10,000 bases of DNA, taken from NCBI RefSeq assembly GCF_042767895.1, contig NC_091573.1, positions 31,398,015 through 31,408,014 on the forward strand, given 5' to 3'. Positions 1 through 7,161 of this stretch are shown one piece after another (positions within the stretch are counted from its first letter, which is position 1; each line of letters opens with the position of its first letter). This stretch comes from Penaeus vannamei. Its lineage: Eukaryota > Arthropoda > Malacostraca > Decapoda > Penaeidae. A program made the position numbers and the translations under genes. The notes under the pieces are model-generated. The model saw only the letters and a program-made list of their open reading frames with translations, ran no database searches and was not told the origin of the DNA.

Positions 1-282
1 AAGGGGAAGCAGGGACGGGAAGGGGAAGCAGGGCAGGGAAGGGAAGGGGAAGCAGGGAAGGGAAGGGGAAGCAGGGAAGGGGAAGCAGGGCAGGGAAGGG
101 GAAGCAGGGCAGGGAAGGGGAAGCAGGGAAGGGAAGGGGAAGCAGGGCAGGGAAGGGGAAGCAGGGAAGGGAAGGGGAAGCAGGGAAGGGAAGGGGGAGC
201 AGGGCAGGGAAGGGGAAGCAGGGATGGGGGAGGGCAGGGAAGGGGAAGCAGGGATGGGGGGGGCAGGGAAGGGGGGGAATGG
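1..282 (+). repeat. purine-rich 19-bp minisatellite
   Basis: A tandem array whose basic unit is AGGGGAAGCAGGGMAGGGA (M is A or C). Clean 19-bp copies start at 45, 78, 97, 116, 135, 154, 173 and 192. Shorter (14 bp) and longer (24 and about 30 bp) copies arise by losing or gaining AGGGA- or GGGAT-like blocks. The plus strand is almost entirely G and A, broken only by C, so the array has strong strand asymmetry. It runs off the left edge of the window, so its true length is unknown. The last copies (211-282) drift to longer G runs. Closely spaced GGG and GGGG runs could form G-quadruplexes or triplex DNA; that is inference. Confidence 0.93.
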
Positions 283-339
283 AGCCAGCCAAGCGACGGA
301 AACGGACATGTCGGAGCTTGACGTCCCTGCTAGGAGTAG

Positions 340-478
340 ATTATTATTATTATTACTATTACTATTACTATTACTATTACTATTGTTATTGTTATTGTTA
401 TTGTTATTGTTATTGTTATTGTTATTGTTATTGTTATTGTTATTGTTATTGTTATTGTTATTGTTATTATTATTATTA

Positions 479-530
<52 letters not shown>

Positions 531-545
531 TATTATTATTATTAC
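340..545 (+). repeat. ATT microsatellite with ordered hexamer blocks
   Basis: A trinucleotide array with internal order. It starts as plain ATT, then has five consecutive ATTACT hexamers (the C recurs every 6 bases at 356, 362, 368, 374 and 380). Fourteen consecutive GTTATT hexamers follow (the G recurs every 6 bases from 385 to 463). It returns to nearly pure ATT from about 469 to 545. Each hexamer type is one transition away from ATTATT, so the blocks look like mutated units later amplified by slippage. The poly-Leu and poly-Tyr frames across it are repeat translations. Confidence 0.95.
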
Positions 546-989
546 AGATGTTAGCTTTATGGTTGGTAATGAAGATGATGGTGATTTTGATAATTATGAA
601 AATATAATCAGATAGGAGTAAGAACAACTGTAATGATAATGGTAATGATAATAATAATGATAGTTTTGATTAGAAGAGTAATAATGATGGTAATAATAGT
701 AATAATGATGAAAATAATAGTAATAATGATGGAAATGAGGATAATAATGATAATATGATTATCGTTTTCATTAGTGTTAACATTATCATAATTGTTAATA
801 TCATCATCATTGTTATTGTTATTTTTGTTATTATTATGATCATTATTATTATAACTATTATTATTACTATTATTACTGCAACTATTATTATTATTATTAT
901 CAATATCATTGTTCTTATTCTTATTATCCTTATTATTATTATTATTATCAGTATTTTTCATTATTATCAGTATTTTTTATTAGTATCAA

Positions 990-1045
<56 letters not shown>

Positions 1046-1117
1046 TTGTTATCAACATTATCATTGTTGTTATCAGCTATTATTATTGTTATAACTATTG
1101 TCAATATTATTACTGTT
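546..1117. repeat. decayed ATT/AAT field with a strand switch
   Basis: A continuation of the trinucleotide sequence in degenerate form. From about 620 to 760 the plus strand carries AAT, GAT and GGT-type triplets. From about 775 it carries ATT, ATC and GTT, so the orientation flips near 765. A purer (ATT)n run of about 52 bp lies at 991-1042. The Asn-rich minus-strand and Ile-rich plus-strand frames (about 608-1189) are artefacts of the triplets. Confidence 0.9.
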
Positions 1118-1313
1118 GAGCTCGATATTGATTCGACACTTAAAAAAGATGCATTGTCTATAGTTACATACATATATGGACCTCGCTGAAAAATTTCTTA
1201 ACGTATTTTCATTTTGGAGGTATATCAACATAGCAAAATTTAGTGTTGTAACAAATAGACTAAATTATGATCTATAAATGGTTGGTTGGTTTAAATGTTA
1301 ACAATGCACTGGA
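1118..1313. other. unique AT-rich DNA, no gene seen
   Basis: Single-copy-looking sequence between the ATT field and the G-rich run. No open frame of credible composition, no RNA gene and no repeat unit was recognised. Confidence 0.55.
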
Positions 1314-1349
1314 GGGGGGAAGGGTGGGTGGGTGGTGGGGGGGGGGGGG
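1314..1349 (+). other. G-run cluster, potential G-quadruplex
   Basis: The plus strand has a G6 run, then GGG separated by single T residues (GGGTGGGTGGG at 1322-1332), then a G13 run at 1337-1349. At least four G tracts with one- or two-base loops fit the usual intramolecular quadruplex pattern. It sits at the edge of AT-rich DNA and could equally be a decayed (GGGT)n microsatellite. Confidence 0.75.
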
Positions 1350-1692
1350 TAACAGGCAGTTTCGGCCTCGCGGTTCCTCGTCAGACGAGTCCTGACTTTC
1401 GCAATGATCACAAATGTAATTGCTCGGTATTAAAACGTTTTGCCCGAAAATTAAGGGGGCCGTCGCAACGAAAAAATTCAAAAATTCTCGAATTAAAAAA
1501 AAAAAATCTGTAATCTAGTGGGCTTTGGCAATCTCTTGACGTACTATTTTTTGCTAAATATGTAAAATTAAAGGAGTTATGACTAAATCTCTGACCGCCC
1601 CCCGCTCCGATGTTTACATTGTCGCGTCCGTGAAAATTTACTCAACAAATTTGTTTGTTTCTTTTGTATTTTCTTCGGTTTATTTTGGAATT
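1350..1692. other. unique DNA, no gene seen
   Basis: Mixed composition with short A and C runs. A perfect 12-bp palindrome AACAAATTTGTT lies at 1644-1655 and recurs at 2458-2469. Frames here are short and not protein-like. Confidence 0.5.
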
Positions 1693-1809
1693 CTCTGGTA
1701 GCGAGCTGGCAACTCTGTTTACCAATCAGCTGATCGCGAAGACTGCGGCTCTGGGAGACAAAACTCCACCAGAAAATCAGAGATACGGTTGCCAGCTCCT
1801 AGCTCCATG
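1693..1809. repeat. imperfect inverted repeat enclosing CCAAT and E-box motifs
   Basis: GAGCTGGCAAC at 1703-1713 is matched exactly by its reverse complement at 1788-1798. The match extends imperfectly outward (CTGGTAGC against the reverse complement of CTAGCTCCA). Between the arms lie CCAATCAG (1722-1729), close to the NF-Y consensus, and the 10-bp palindrome ATCAGCTGAT (1725-1734), which contains the E-box CAGCTG. Either a decayed MITE-like element or a promoter-type motif cluster would fit. I saw no clear target duplication and no TATA box with a downstream gene. Confidence 0.6.
1722..1732 (+). promoter_or_regulatory. possible CCAAT box overlapping an E-box
   Basis: CCAATCAG overlaps CAGCTG. 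The flank TTTACCAATCAG matches 11 of 12 positions of the NF-Y consensus YYARCCAATCAG. No downstream coding exon was found, so a regulatory role is unproven. The arms at 1703-1717 (TGGCAACTCTG) loosely resemble arthropod promoter motifs of the Drosophila 'motif 1' kind, with 8 of 11 positions fitting. Confidence 0.25.
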
Positions 1810-2664
1810 ACACCATACCGCAGACGTACGGCCTCATCGCACAGTAAGGGTACACTATTAATTGTATAAGTATGTTTAGTATATAATAGACGTAATATGA
1901 TAGGAAATACTTCTAAATCACAGCAGTTGTTTATACATTTAAATACCTCACGTCGTCAGGTTAGGCCTTACAAACCATGTGCTCCAACGGGAATTTCTAC
2001 AATCATTTGCAGTTATTACCATTAGTACTTTGCAAAAGGGGGGGACCATGTACCAGCTACACTTCAGAATACCATGTGAACGCAATAGAATGCAGCAAGA
2101 TTGCCACAGAGATTAGAATTCTAAAAAAAGAAGAAATAAAATCGAGGCAAATCCAAAATTTTGGAGACCGTTATCTCAAAACTACTTTTGTCAACATTTG
2201 TCAGCATATTTAAAATTCATCCATAAATGATTGGGCGATTCTAATGGGGTTTGGATCACTTAAAAGCTGAATATATTTGCGGTGATTTTCTTAAAGAAAC
2301 TTTTCTTTTTAGTTAATAGTAGTCCATATTATCATATCGTGGTGTTCATAAGACTAGACATTTAGAAAAAAAAATCTCACTAAACTAAAACGAAATTTAA
2401 AACTCCGGTTTTTGCAAATTTTAGGTATTGCTTTAGCCTATAGGTGGTAATTTTTTCAACAAATTTGTTCAATGGATAAATGCCATTTTTAAGAGGCTGT
2501 GATTGTTCAAAAACTTTTTTTCGTTAATAACTTTATTATTTATTAGCCAAGTGATACGAAACTTGGTGGTGGTTATCACTTTATATATATGTATAACTTA
2601 TTAAAAAATCACGAGTATCCGATCGTAACTGACGAACTTTAGGCATCTTTTCCAGAGGTTACGG
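1810..2664. other. AT-rich unique DNA, no gene seen
   Basis: Long AT-rich stretch with short A and T runs. A frame at 1977-2213 (78 codons) has no recognisable domain and no supporting features. The perfect palindrome TTAGAATTCTAA occurs at 2113-2124 and again at 9035-9046. No repeat family was recognised, although old transposon remnants cannot be excluded. Confidence 0.5.
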
Positions 2665-2668
2665 GAAA

Positions 2669-2996
2669 CGCGACACCTCTTGCGCGACAGGAATCGAGCA
2701 GACGGTGAACTTTAAATGAGTTGCCAGATGCATTCCTCCTACTTTGGATATTTCATGCATATTCGTACTTGTACTGGATATCTATAACACAGCACTGCCC
2801 ACCATAAGATATCAAAAGCCATCTTGGATATCTTATTCCAAAATATTGTTTACCTGTTGGAAAAATAACCAGTACAGCAAAATAGCAAGCTGTCAACCGC
2901 GATCATTCCCATTACGTCACAGAAATGGACGGAGCTTAGAGGTCTGTCTCGCCTCCGATCACGAGACACTTTGTGTCGCGGAGCGTTTCGCGACAC
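2669..2996. repeat. cluster of short inverted repeats sharing CGCGACAC
   Basis: CGCGACAC appears on the plus strand at 2669-2676 and 2989-2996, and inverted as GTGTCGCG at 2973-2980. The inverted copy forms a hairpin with CGAGACAC at 2962-2969 across a 3-base loop. A second hairpin has 9-bp arms, TAAGATATC (2805-2813) and GATATCTTA (2827-2835), with a 13-base loop. TTACGTCA at 2912-2919 is a CRE/ATF-type site by sequence only. The element type is not identified. Confidence 0.45.
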
Positions 2997-3529
2997 TGGA
3001 TAAGTCAAAATTGAGTTTTCTGAGGGTTTCCTTATGATCCAAAACACGGGTGGTTGCAGGACTACCCAAGATGTAATAAAGTTGATTAAGCTTCAAGGTC
3101 ATGTCGTGGGAGAAAAATTATGAAAGAATTGTGTAGTCTTTACTATACACCCCTTGTAATGTTTACATGTAGAACCCTGCGTGCACATGGTGTGAGGTAA
3201 AACATTTGCCGTGATATGTCTTTGTGTTATTAATCATACGAACTTCACGGAACTTTACAGTGTGCGTTACACTTTTGATACAAAAAGTCATAGTTGTGAT
3301 GTTAGATGTACAAACCGCAAGGTTGGAAAAATTCTTCGTTGATTTTTTGTGGTTTGCCAAAAGGGAAAACAACCGAAAAGTGGAGGGAAGCTTCGACACA
3401 CGAAATTCGAAGAGAAGACTGTATGACTTGGACCTATTGCTCTCCATTGCTTATATTGATAGAAGTGGTGTCAAAAAGACCGGTGATGGGCCCTGGTATG
3501 CGCTTCCTCCCATCTTCATCACCACTGTC
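2997..3529. other. unique DNA, no convincing gene
   Basis: A plus-strand frame of 111 codons (3224-3559) spans part of this region. Its 3' end runs into the left terminal repeat of the adjacent MITE, it has no recognised domain, and it overlaps an equally open minus-strand frame (3163-3447). I therefore do not call it a gene. Confidence 0.45.
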
Positions 3530-3539
3530 CTGCCACATT
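3530..3539 (+). repeat. left target-site duplication of the MITE
   Basis: CTGCCACATT abuts the left terminal repeat. It matches the right copy (3791-3800, CTGCTACATT) at 9 of 10 positions; the difference is a C/T transition, as expected for an older insertion. Confidence 0.75.
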
Positions 3540-3790
3540 GGGAAAGGCTAGATCAGTAGCAAGTCAAGGTGTCGTGGCGTCTGTTCTGATGATTGTTCAA
3601 TGAAAATATATCCATTAAAACCAATATTTTCCATCCTTTTTGAGAATTGAAGAGACCAAAATGATCGACCATATTCACAAAGCATCCGTAACCTTTGTGA
3701 CATCAAAATAAAACCCATGTGCTTTTTTTTCCAAAAATAGAATCAGACAGTGTGACACCTCCTCGAGTTGCTACTGATCTAGCCTTTCCC
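3540..3790. mobile_element. 251-bp MITE, possibly Mutator-like
   Basis: A short non-autonomous DNA transposon. The left end (3540-3562, beginning GGGAAAGGCTAG and ending AGTAGCAA) is matched perfectly over 23 bp by its reverse complement at 3768-3790. The arms extend imperfectly to 3583 and 3744, making terminal repeats of about 45 bp with a 3-base gap and scattered mismatches. It is flanked by CTGCCACATT (3530-3539) and CTGCTACATT (3791-3800), a 10-bp direct repeat with one mismatch abutting both ends. The interior of about 160 bp is AT-rich, has no transposase, and contains an 8-bp-stem hairpin. A 9-10 bp duplication, long terminal repeats and GGG ends fit Mutator-like elements; the superfamily is inferred. 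Confidence 0.82.
3675..3700. other. internal hairpin of the MITE
   Basis: TCACAAAG (3675-3682) and CTTTGTGA (3693-3700) form a perfect 8-bp stem with a 10-base loop inside the transposon. It could be chance or part of the folded structure typical of short inverted-repeat elements. Confidence 0.55.
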
Positions 3791-3800
3791 CTGCTACATT
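3791..3800 (+). repeat. right target-site duplication of the MITE
   Basis: CTGCTACATT begins directly after the right terminal repeat and pairs with the left copy at 3530-3539 (9 of 10). Confidence 0.75.
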
Positions 3801-3972
3801 ATTATCAATGACATCGCCATTCTCCATATCTACATAATATGTCAGATCTAAGCTCGTAAACACTGGTGCCTGTGGATAAATTTCATATGATTTTTGCATC
3901 TTTTCATGAGAGATACGGCTTATTCCAGAAGTCTTACAGCGGAGGTATTTTTATTTATTGGGAGGAAACCGT

Positions 3973-3973
<1 letters not shown>
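3801..3973. other. unique DNA between MITE and poly-T
   Basis: No gene or repeat recognised. Its right edge (GGGAGGAAACCGTG, 3960-3973) abuts the T tract and is not repeated in the 70 bases beyond it, so no target duplication for a retroposon is visible. Confidence 0.5.

Positions 3974-4035
<62 letters not shown>
3974..4035 (-). repeat. 62-base uninterrupted T tract (poly-A on minus strand)
   Basis: An unbroken run of T. Read on the minus strand it is a 62-base poly(A) following about 55 bases of non-repetitive sequence (4036-4090), as at the 3' end of a retroposed copy. No coding part, poly(A) signal close by, or flanking duplication was found, so a plain homopolymer expansion is equally possible. 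The exact length is likely to be uncertain in any assembly. Confidence 0.9.
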
Positions 4036-4036
<1 letters not shown>

Positions 4037-4090
4037 TCTGGAGATATATATTGCGCTGAATGTCATTACCTGGATAAAGGATCTTATACA

Positions 4091-4875
4091 GTATTGTTAT
4101 TGTTACTGTTATTATCATTATCATTATAGTTCTTATTATTGTTACTGTTATTATATTTCTGACCATCGTTATCATGTTTGTTATTATTATTATGATCATT
4201 CTTATTACTATTATCTTATTATTTTCAATATTATTGATAGTATTATCATCATTACTTATTAATGATCATGATATAATTGTTAGTAGTATTAGTATTATAA
4301 TTGTTATTATTATTGTTATCATTTTTACTTCTATTATTATTGTTATCATCATCATCATCATCATTATCATTATTTGTAGTCGTAGTAGTATTGCTATTAT
4401 TTTTTTTCTTCAGTTATTGTCATTATAATAACTGTGATCATTATTATGAGCACTATTGTTATTGTTGTTGTTATTATTATCATTATCAACATTATATTAT
4501 TATTATTATTGTTATTATTATTACTACTAATATCATCATCATTATCATTATCATCATTGATATTGTTATAATTGTTATTACTATTATTATTATTATTATT
4601 ATTGTTGTTGTTATCATTGATATTATTTTTCTTATTGTTATTGTTATTATTATAATTATTATTGATATCATTTGATGATGATAATGATAATGATGATGAT
4701 TATGATGACGAATTATATTCTTATCACTGACATTATACCCATTACCATGATCATTGTTATCATCTTCATTATTATTGATGTTACTGTTATTAGTTATCTT
4801 TTTTATAGGTATTATGATTTTTATTGTTACTATTATAATTATTGTTATTAACATCATCATCATTATTATTATCCG
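4091..4875. repeat. decayed ATT/ATC/GTT microsatellite field
   Basis: About 785 bases of degenerate trinucleotide sequence. Most units are ATT, GTT, ATC or ACT, i.e. ATT with one transition. A short stretch at 4673-4711 flips to GAT/AAT orientation, marking a strand switch. Ile-, Leu- and Tyr-rich frames on both strands are repeat translations. Confidence 0.92.
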
Positions 4876-5107
4876 GACATTTCTGATGGGTTCATTGCGT
4901 GGGAAGCGCAGTCGTATCCAGAAAAAGGAACACCAGGGATAGGATCATCATATTTATTGGGCGACGTTTCGGATTGATAAACTTAAATCCATTCTCAAGC
5001 CAATCTAATGGGAGAAAGTACACTATAAGGAAACTATAAGATAACATGAATATCCTAAGGGGGCGTTGCAGAATTAGATAACTTGAAATAAACTAATAAA
5101 ACGTTTC
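4876..5107 (-). mobile_element. retroelement 3' tail, possibly Penelope-like
   Basis: A 232-bp non-repetitive island embedded between ATT fields. Read on the minus strand it has a stem-loop (GGATT 4990-4986, AATCC 4975-4971), then GAAACGTCGCCC, then AATAAA (4958-4953), then about 80 bases ending against the microsatellite. The layout 'short stem, CCGAAACGTCGC, AATAAATA, about 80 bases, simple repeat' resembles 3' ends I associate with Penelope-like and related GIY-YIG retroelements in aquatic invertebrates. That comparison is from memory of the pattern, not a search. No reverse transcriptase or endonuclease sequence is present, so any element is severely truncated. Confidence 0.4.
4960..4999 (-). 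ncRNA. hammerhead-like stem-loop, degenerate
   Basis: On the minus strand, CTTGAGA (4999-4993) precedes a perfect 5-bp stem with a 10-base loop (4990-4971), followed at once by GAAAC and GTC. The hammerhead core is CUGANGA, stem II, GAAA; here the first box has two substitutions and two extra bases come before the stem. Penelope-like elements are known to carry hammerhead motifs, which is why it is worth noting. It is unlikely to be active as it stands, and no closed stem I or III was found. Confidence 0.2.
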
Positions 5108-5256
5108 ATAATAATAATAATTATTATTGTTGTTGTTGTTATCATTATTATTATTACTATTATTATTATTATTATCCTTATAATAATAATAATGATAATA
5201 AGAATAATAGTAATAATAATAATGATAATGGTTATTATTATTATTGTTACTATTAC

Positions 5257-5307
<51 letters not shown>

Positions 5308-5765
5308 TGTCATTATTATTATTACCATTATCATTATTGTTAATAGTACTATTATCATTATCATGATTATTATTATTATTATTATTGTTATTATTATTTA
5401 TTTTTAATTGTTACCATTATTATTATCACTGTTACTGTTATTATTATTATTATTATAATCATCATTAGTATTATTATCATTATTATATTTATTCATATTA
5501 TCATTGATGCTATGATTATTACTTATGATTATTTTTACTATCATCATTATTATTTTCATTATTGTCTATGTTATTACCATCTTTTTTTTCTTTTATCATT
5601 ATCACCTTCGCTTTCATTATTGTTGATATTATTTTTATTATTATCACTATTGTTATTATTATTATTAATATTATTATTATTAATATTATTATTATTTATG
5701 TTATTATTATCTTCATATCATATTATTACCATTATCATCAAATATTACTATTGTTTTCATTATAG
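5108..5765. repeat. ATT/AAT field with strand switches
   Basis: Trinucleotide sequence that changes orientation several times: AAT at 5108-5120, ATT at 5121-5176, AAT at 5180-5229, ATT from 5231 on. The 5121-5229 part can fold into an imperfect hairpin with arms near 50 bases. A purer (ATT)n tract runs about 5260-5307. Near 5657-5694 a 15-base ATT/AAT motif is tandemly repeated. Beyond 5400 the field is increasingly degenerate. Confidence 0.9.
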
Positions 5766-5985
5766 TTGCTTCTTGCTTATCAGTTTTTTGCCAATGGGAT
5801 ATTCTTTCTGTTCATTTGTTCATTTTGTTCATTGATGAACATTTACTCAACTCCTTTACTATTATTAACTACAGTCTGGTTAACTGCACAGCATTATCAT
5901 GCACGAGCTTTGATTCATTTGATATTGTATCACATTGCAAATATGCGATAGAATTGAATGTGGGATTGAATAAAATTACTGCCAT
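5766..5985. other. unique island between ATT fields
   Basis: About 220 bases of non-repetitive sequence. It includes TGTTCAT/ATGAACA, a 7-bp inverted repeat with a 2-base gap (5826-5841), beside two further TTCATTT-like copies. No gene was seen. It may be a remnant of an insertion within the microsatellite, as at 4876-5107. Confidence 0.5.
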
Positions 5986-6269
5986 CAACATCATTATCAT
6001 CATCATCTTTATCATTATTATCATTGCTATTATTGTTATTACTAATGTTATTATCATTGTCTTTGTTATCATCATTATCATTGTTATTATTCGTATTATC
6101 ATTATTGTTATTTCTTTATTTTTTATTATTATTATTTCTTTATTTTTTATTATTATTATTATTATTATCATTATTATTACTGCTTTTATTACTATTATTT
6201 TTTTCTTATTATTATTATTACTATTATCATTACTATTATCATTATTATTATTATTATCATTATTATTAC

Positions 6270-6315
<46 letters not shown>

Positions 6316-6376
6316 GATATTATTATTATTATCCTTATTATTATTTTCATTATTATAATTTTCACTATTATTTTTA

Positions 6377-6462
<86 letters not shown>

Positions 6463-6600
6463 ATTATGATTATAATTATACTTATCATTTTTATTGTTGT
6501 TACCATCACCATTACCATTTTTATTATTATCAGTATATAGTACTATCACCACTATAATGAATACTGTCATCATTATTAGTAGTAATATGATTATGATAGT
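5986..6600. repeat. ATT/ATC microsatellite field with pure (ATT)n core
   Basis: Degenerate ATT, ATC and GTT triplets, becoming purer to the right. The longest near-perfect run is about 6380-6461 (about 27 ATT units), with another near 6265-6315. A perfect 24-bp tandem duplication (each copy starts TTTCTTTATTTTTTATT) lies at 6111-6134 and 6135-6158. Asn-rich and Ile-rich minus-strand frames are repeat artefacts. Confidence 0.93.
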
Positions 6601-6997
6601 TAAATTGTTTTTATTATTGTATTCTATCCTTTTATTAATTTTCTTATATATATTTATGTGGTTTTGGTACAAAGAAGCCCGTCGGATAACTGCATAATCC
6701 TCAGACAAAAGAAAGGAAATCTCTAGTCAAGTTACAGCTGCATAAAGGCCTTCGCAATCACCCAGTGAGTAGCACTATAATCCCCCGAGTCTCGCGAAGG
6801 AAAGGCATGTAACTCAGGACTTTGGAGTATTCCTGTCGTAACCTTCTGCCCAGCTGACACTTAATTAACGGTGTATATTTTAATCATGTGGAGCGTTTGC
6901 ATTCTTTCTTATGTGATTTCCTGCCTTAAACACAGCTTTGGTATATTTTCTCAGGGATTTGAATCGTGGTACTTCTGAGTCTAGGCTGAGTTGCCAG
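6601..6997. other. unique DNA, no gene seen
   Basis: Mixed-composition sequence. It contains CCTTCGC (6749-6755) and GCGAAGG (6794-6800), a 7-bp inverted repeat, and the left copy of a dispersed 20-bp inverted repeat. Frames across it have no recognisable domain. Confidence 0.5.
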
Positions 6998-7058
6998 TTT
7001 TTTTCTTTCTTTCTTTCTTTCTTTCCCGTGACAGTAAGACTGGTGACTGCGAAGGCCT
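6746..7058. repeat. dispersed inverted repeat of about 20 bp
   Basis: AGGCCTTCGCAATCACCCAG (6746-6765) and the reverse complement of 7039-7058, which reads AGGCCTTCGCAGTCACCAGT, match apart from one substitution and one missing base. The copies face each other across about 270 bases. Sequence outside the arms does not align well, so they may be two copies of an interspersed repeat rather than ends of one element. Confidence 0.6.
6998..7027 (+). repeat. (TTTC)n microsatellite
   Basis: A T7 run leading into about six TTTC units, ending CCC. On the minus strand this is (GAAA)n directly following the tRNA-like A-box segment at 7062-7072 and the 20-bp repeat, as a short tail would. Confidence 0.85.
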
Positions 7059-7061
7059 CGT

Positions 7062-7072
7062 CCGCTTGGCCT
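7062..7072 (-). other. pol III A-box-like motif
   Basis: The minus strand reads AGGCCAAGCGG, one base off the TGGCCGAGCGG style of A box seen in Leu and Ser tRNAs (allowing A for the variable G). It lies about 35 bases upstream, on that strand, of a GAAA repeat. No B box follows, so this could be a truncated tRNA-derived SINE or chance. Confidence 0.2.
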
Positions 7073-7142
7073 GGGAGCCTACGTGCGGTGAGAGCGATGA
7101 CCAGGTTATGCTCCGGAAACGCTATGGGAGTCGGACCTTTCA

Positions 7143-7161
7143 TTTTTTTTCTTTTTTTTTT
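7143..7161 (+). repeat. T-rich run
   Basis: T8, C, T10. A low-complexity tract with no other support. Confidence 0.8.

Noticed and set aside
224..1189. Long frames with poly-Leu, poly-Tyr, poly-Asn and poly-Ile
   Set aside because: They are translations of trinucleotide repeats, open on both strands and in several frames at once.
2113..2124. Palindrome TTAGAATTCTAA, repeated at 9035-9046
   Set aside because: Flanking bases do not match, and AT-rich 12-mers of this sort can recur by chance.
3224..3559. 111-codon plus-strand frame
   Set aside because: No known domain, overlapped by an open minus-strand frame, and its end lies inside the MITE terminal repeat.
5869..6708. 279-codon minus-strand frame, the longest in the window
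   Set aside because: Its central part is poly-Asn from ATT repeats; the flanks show no domain.
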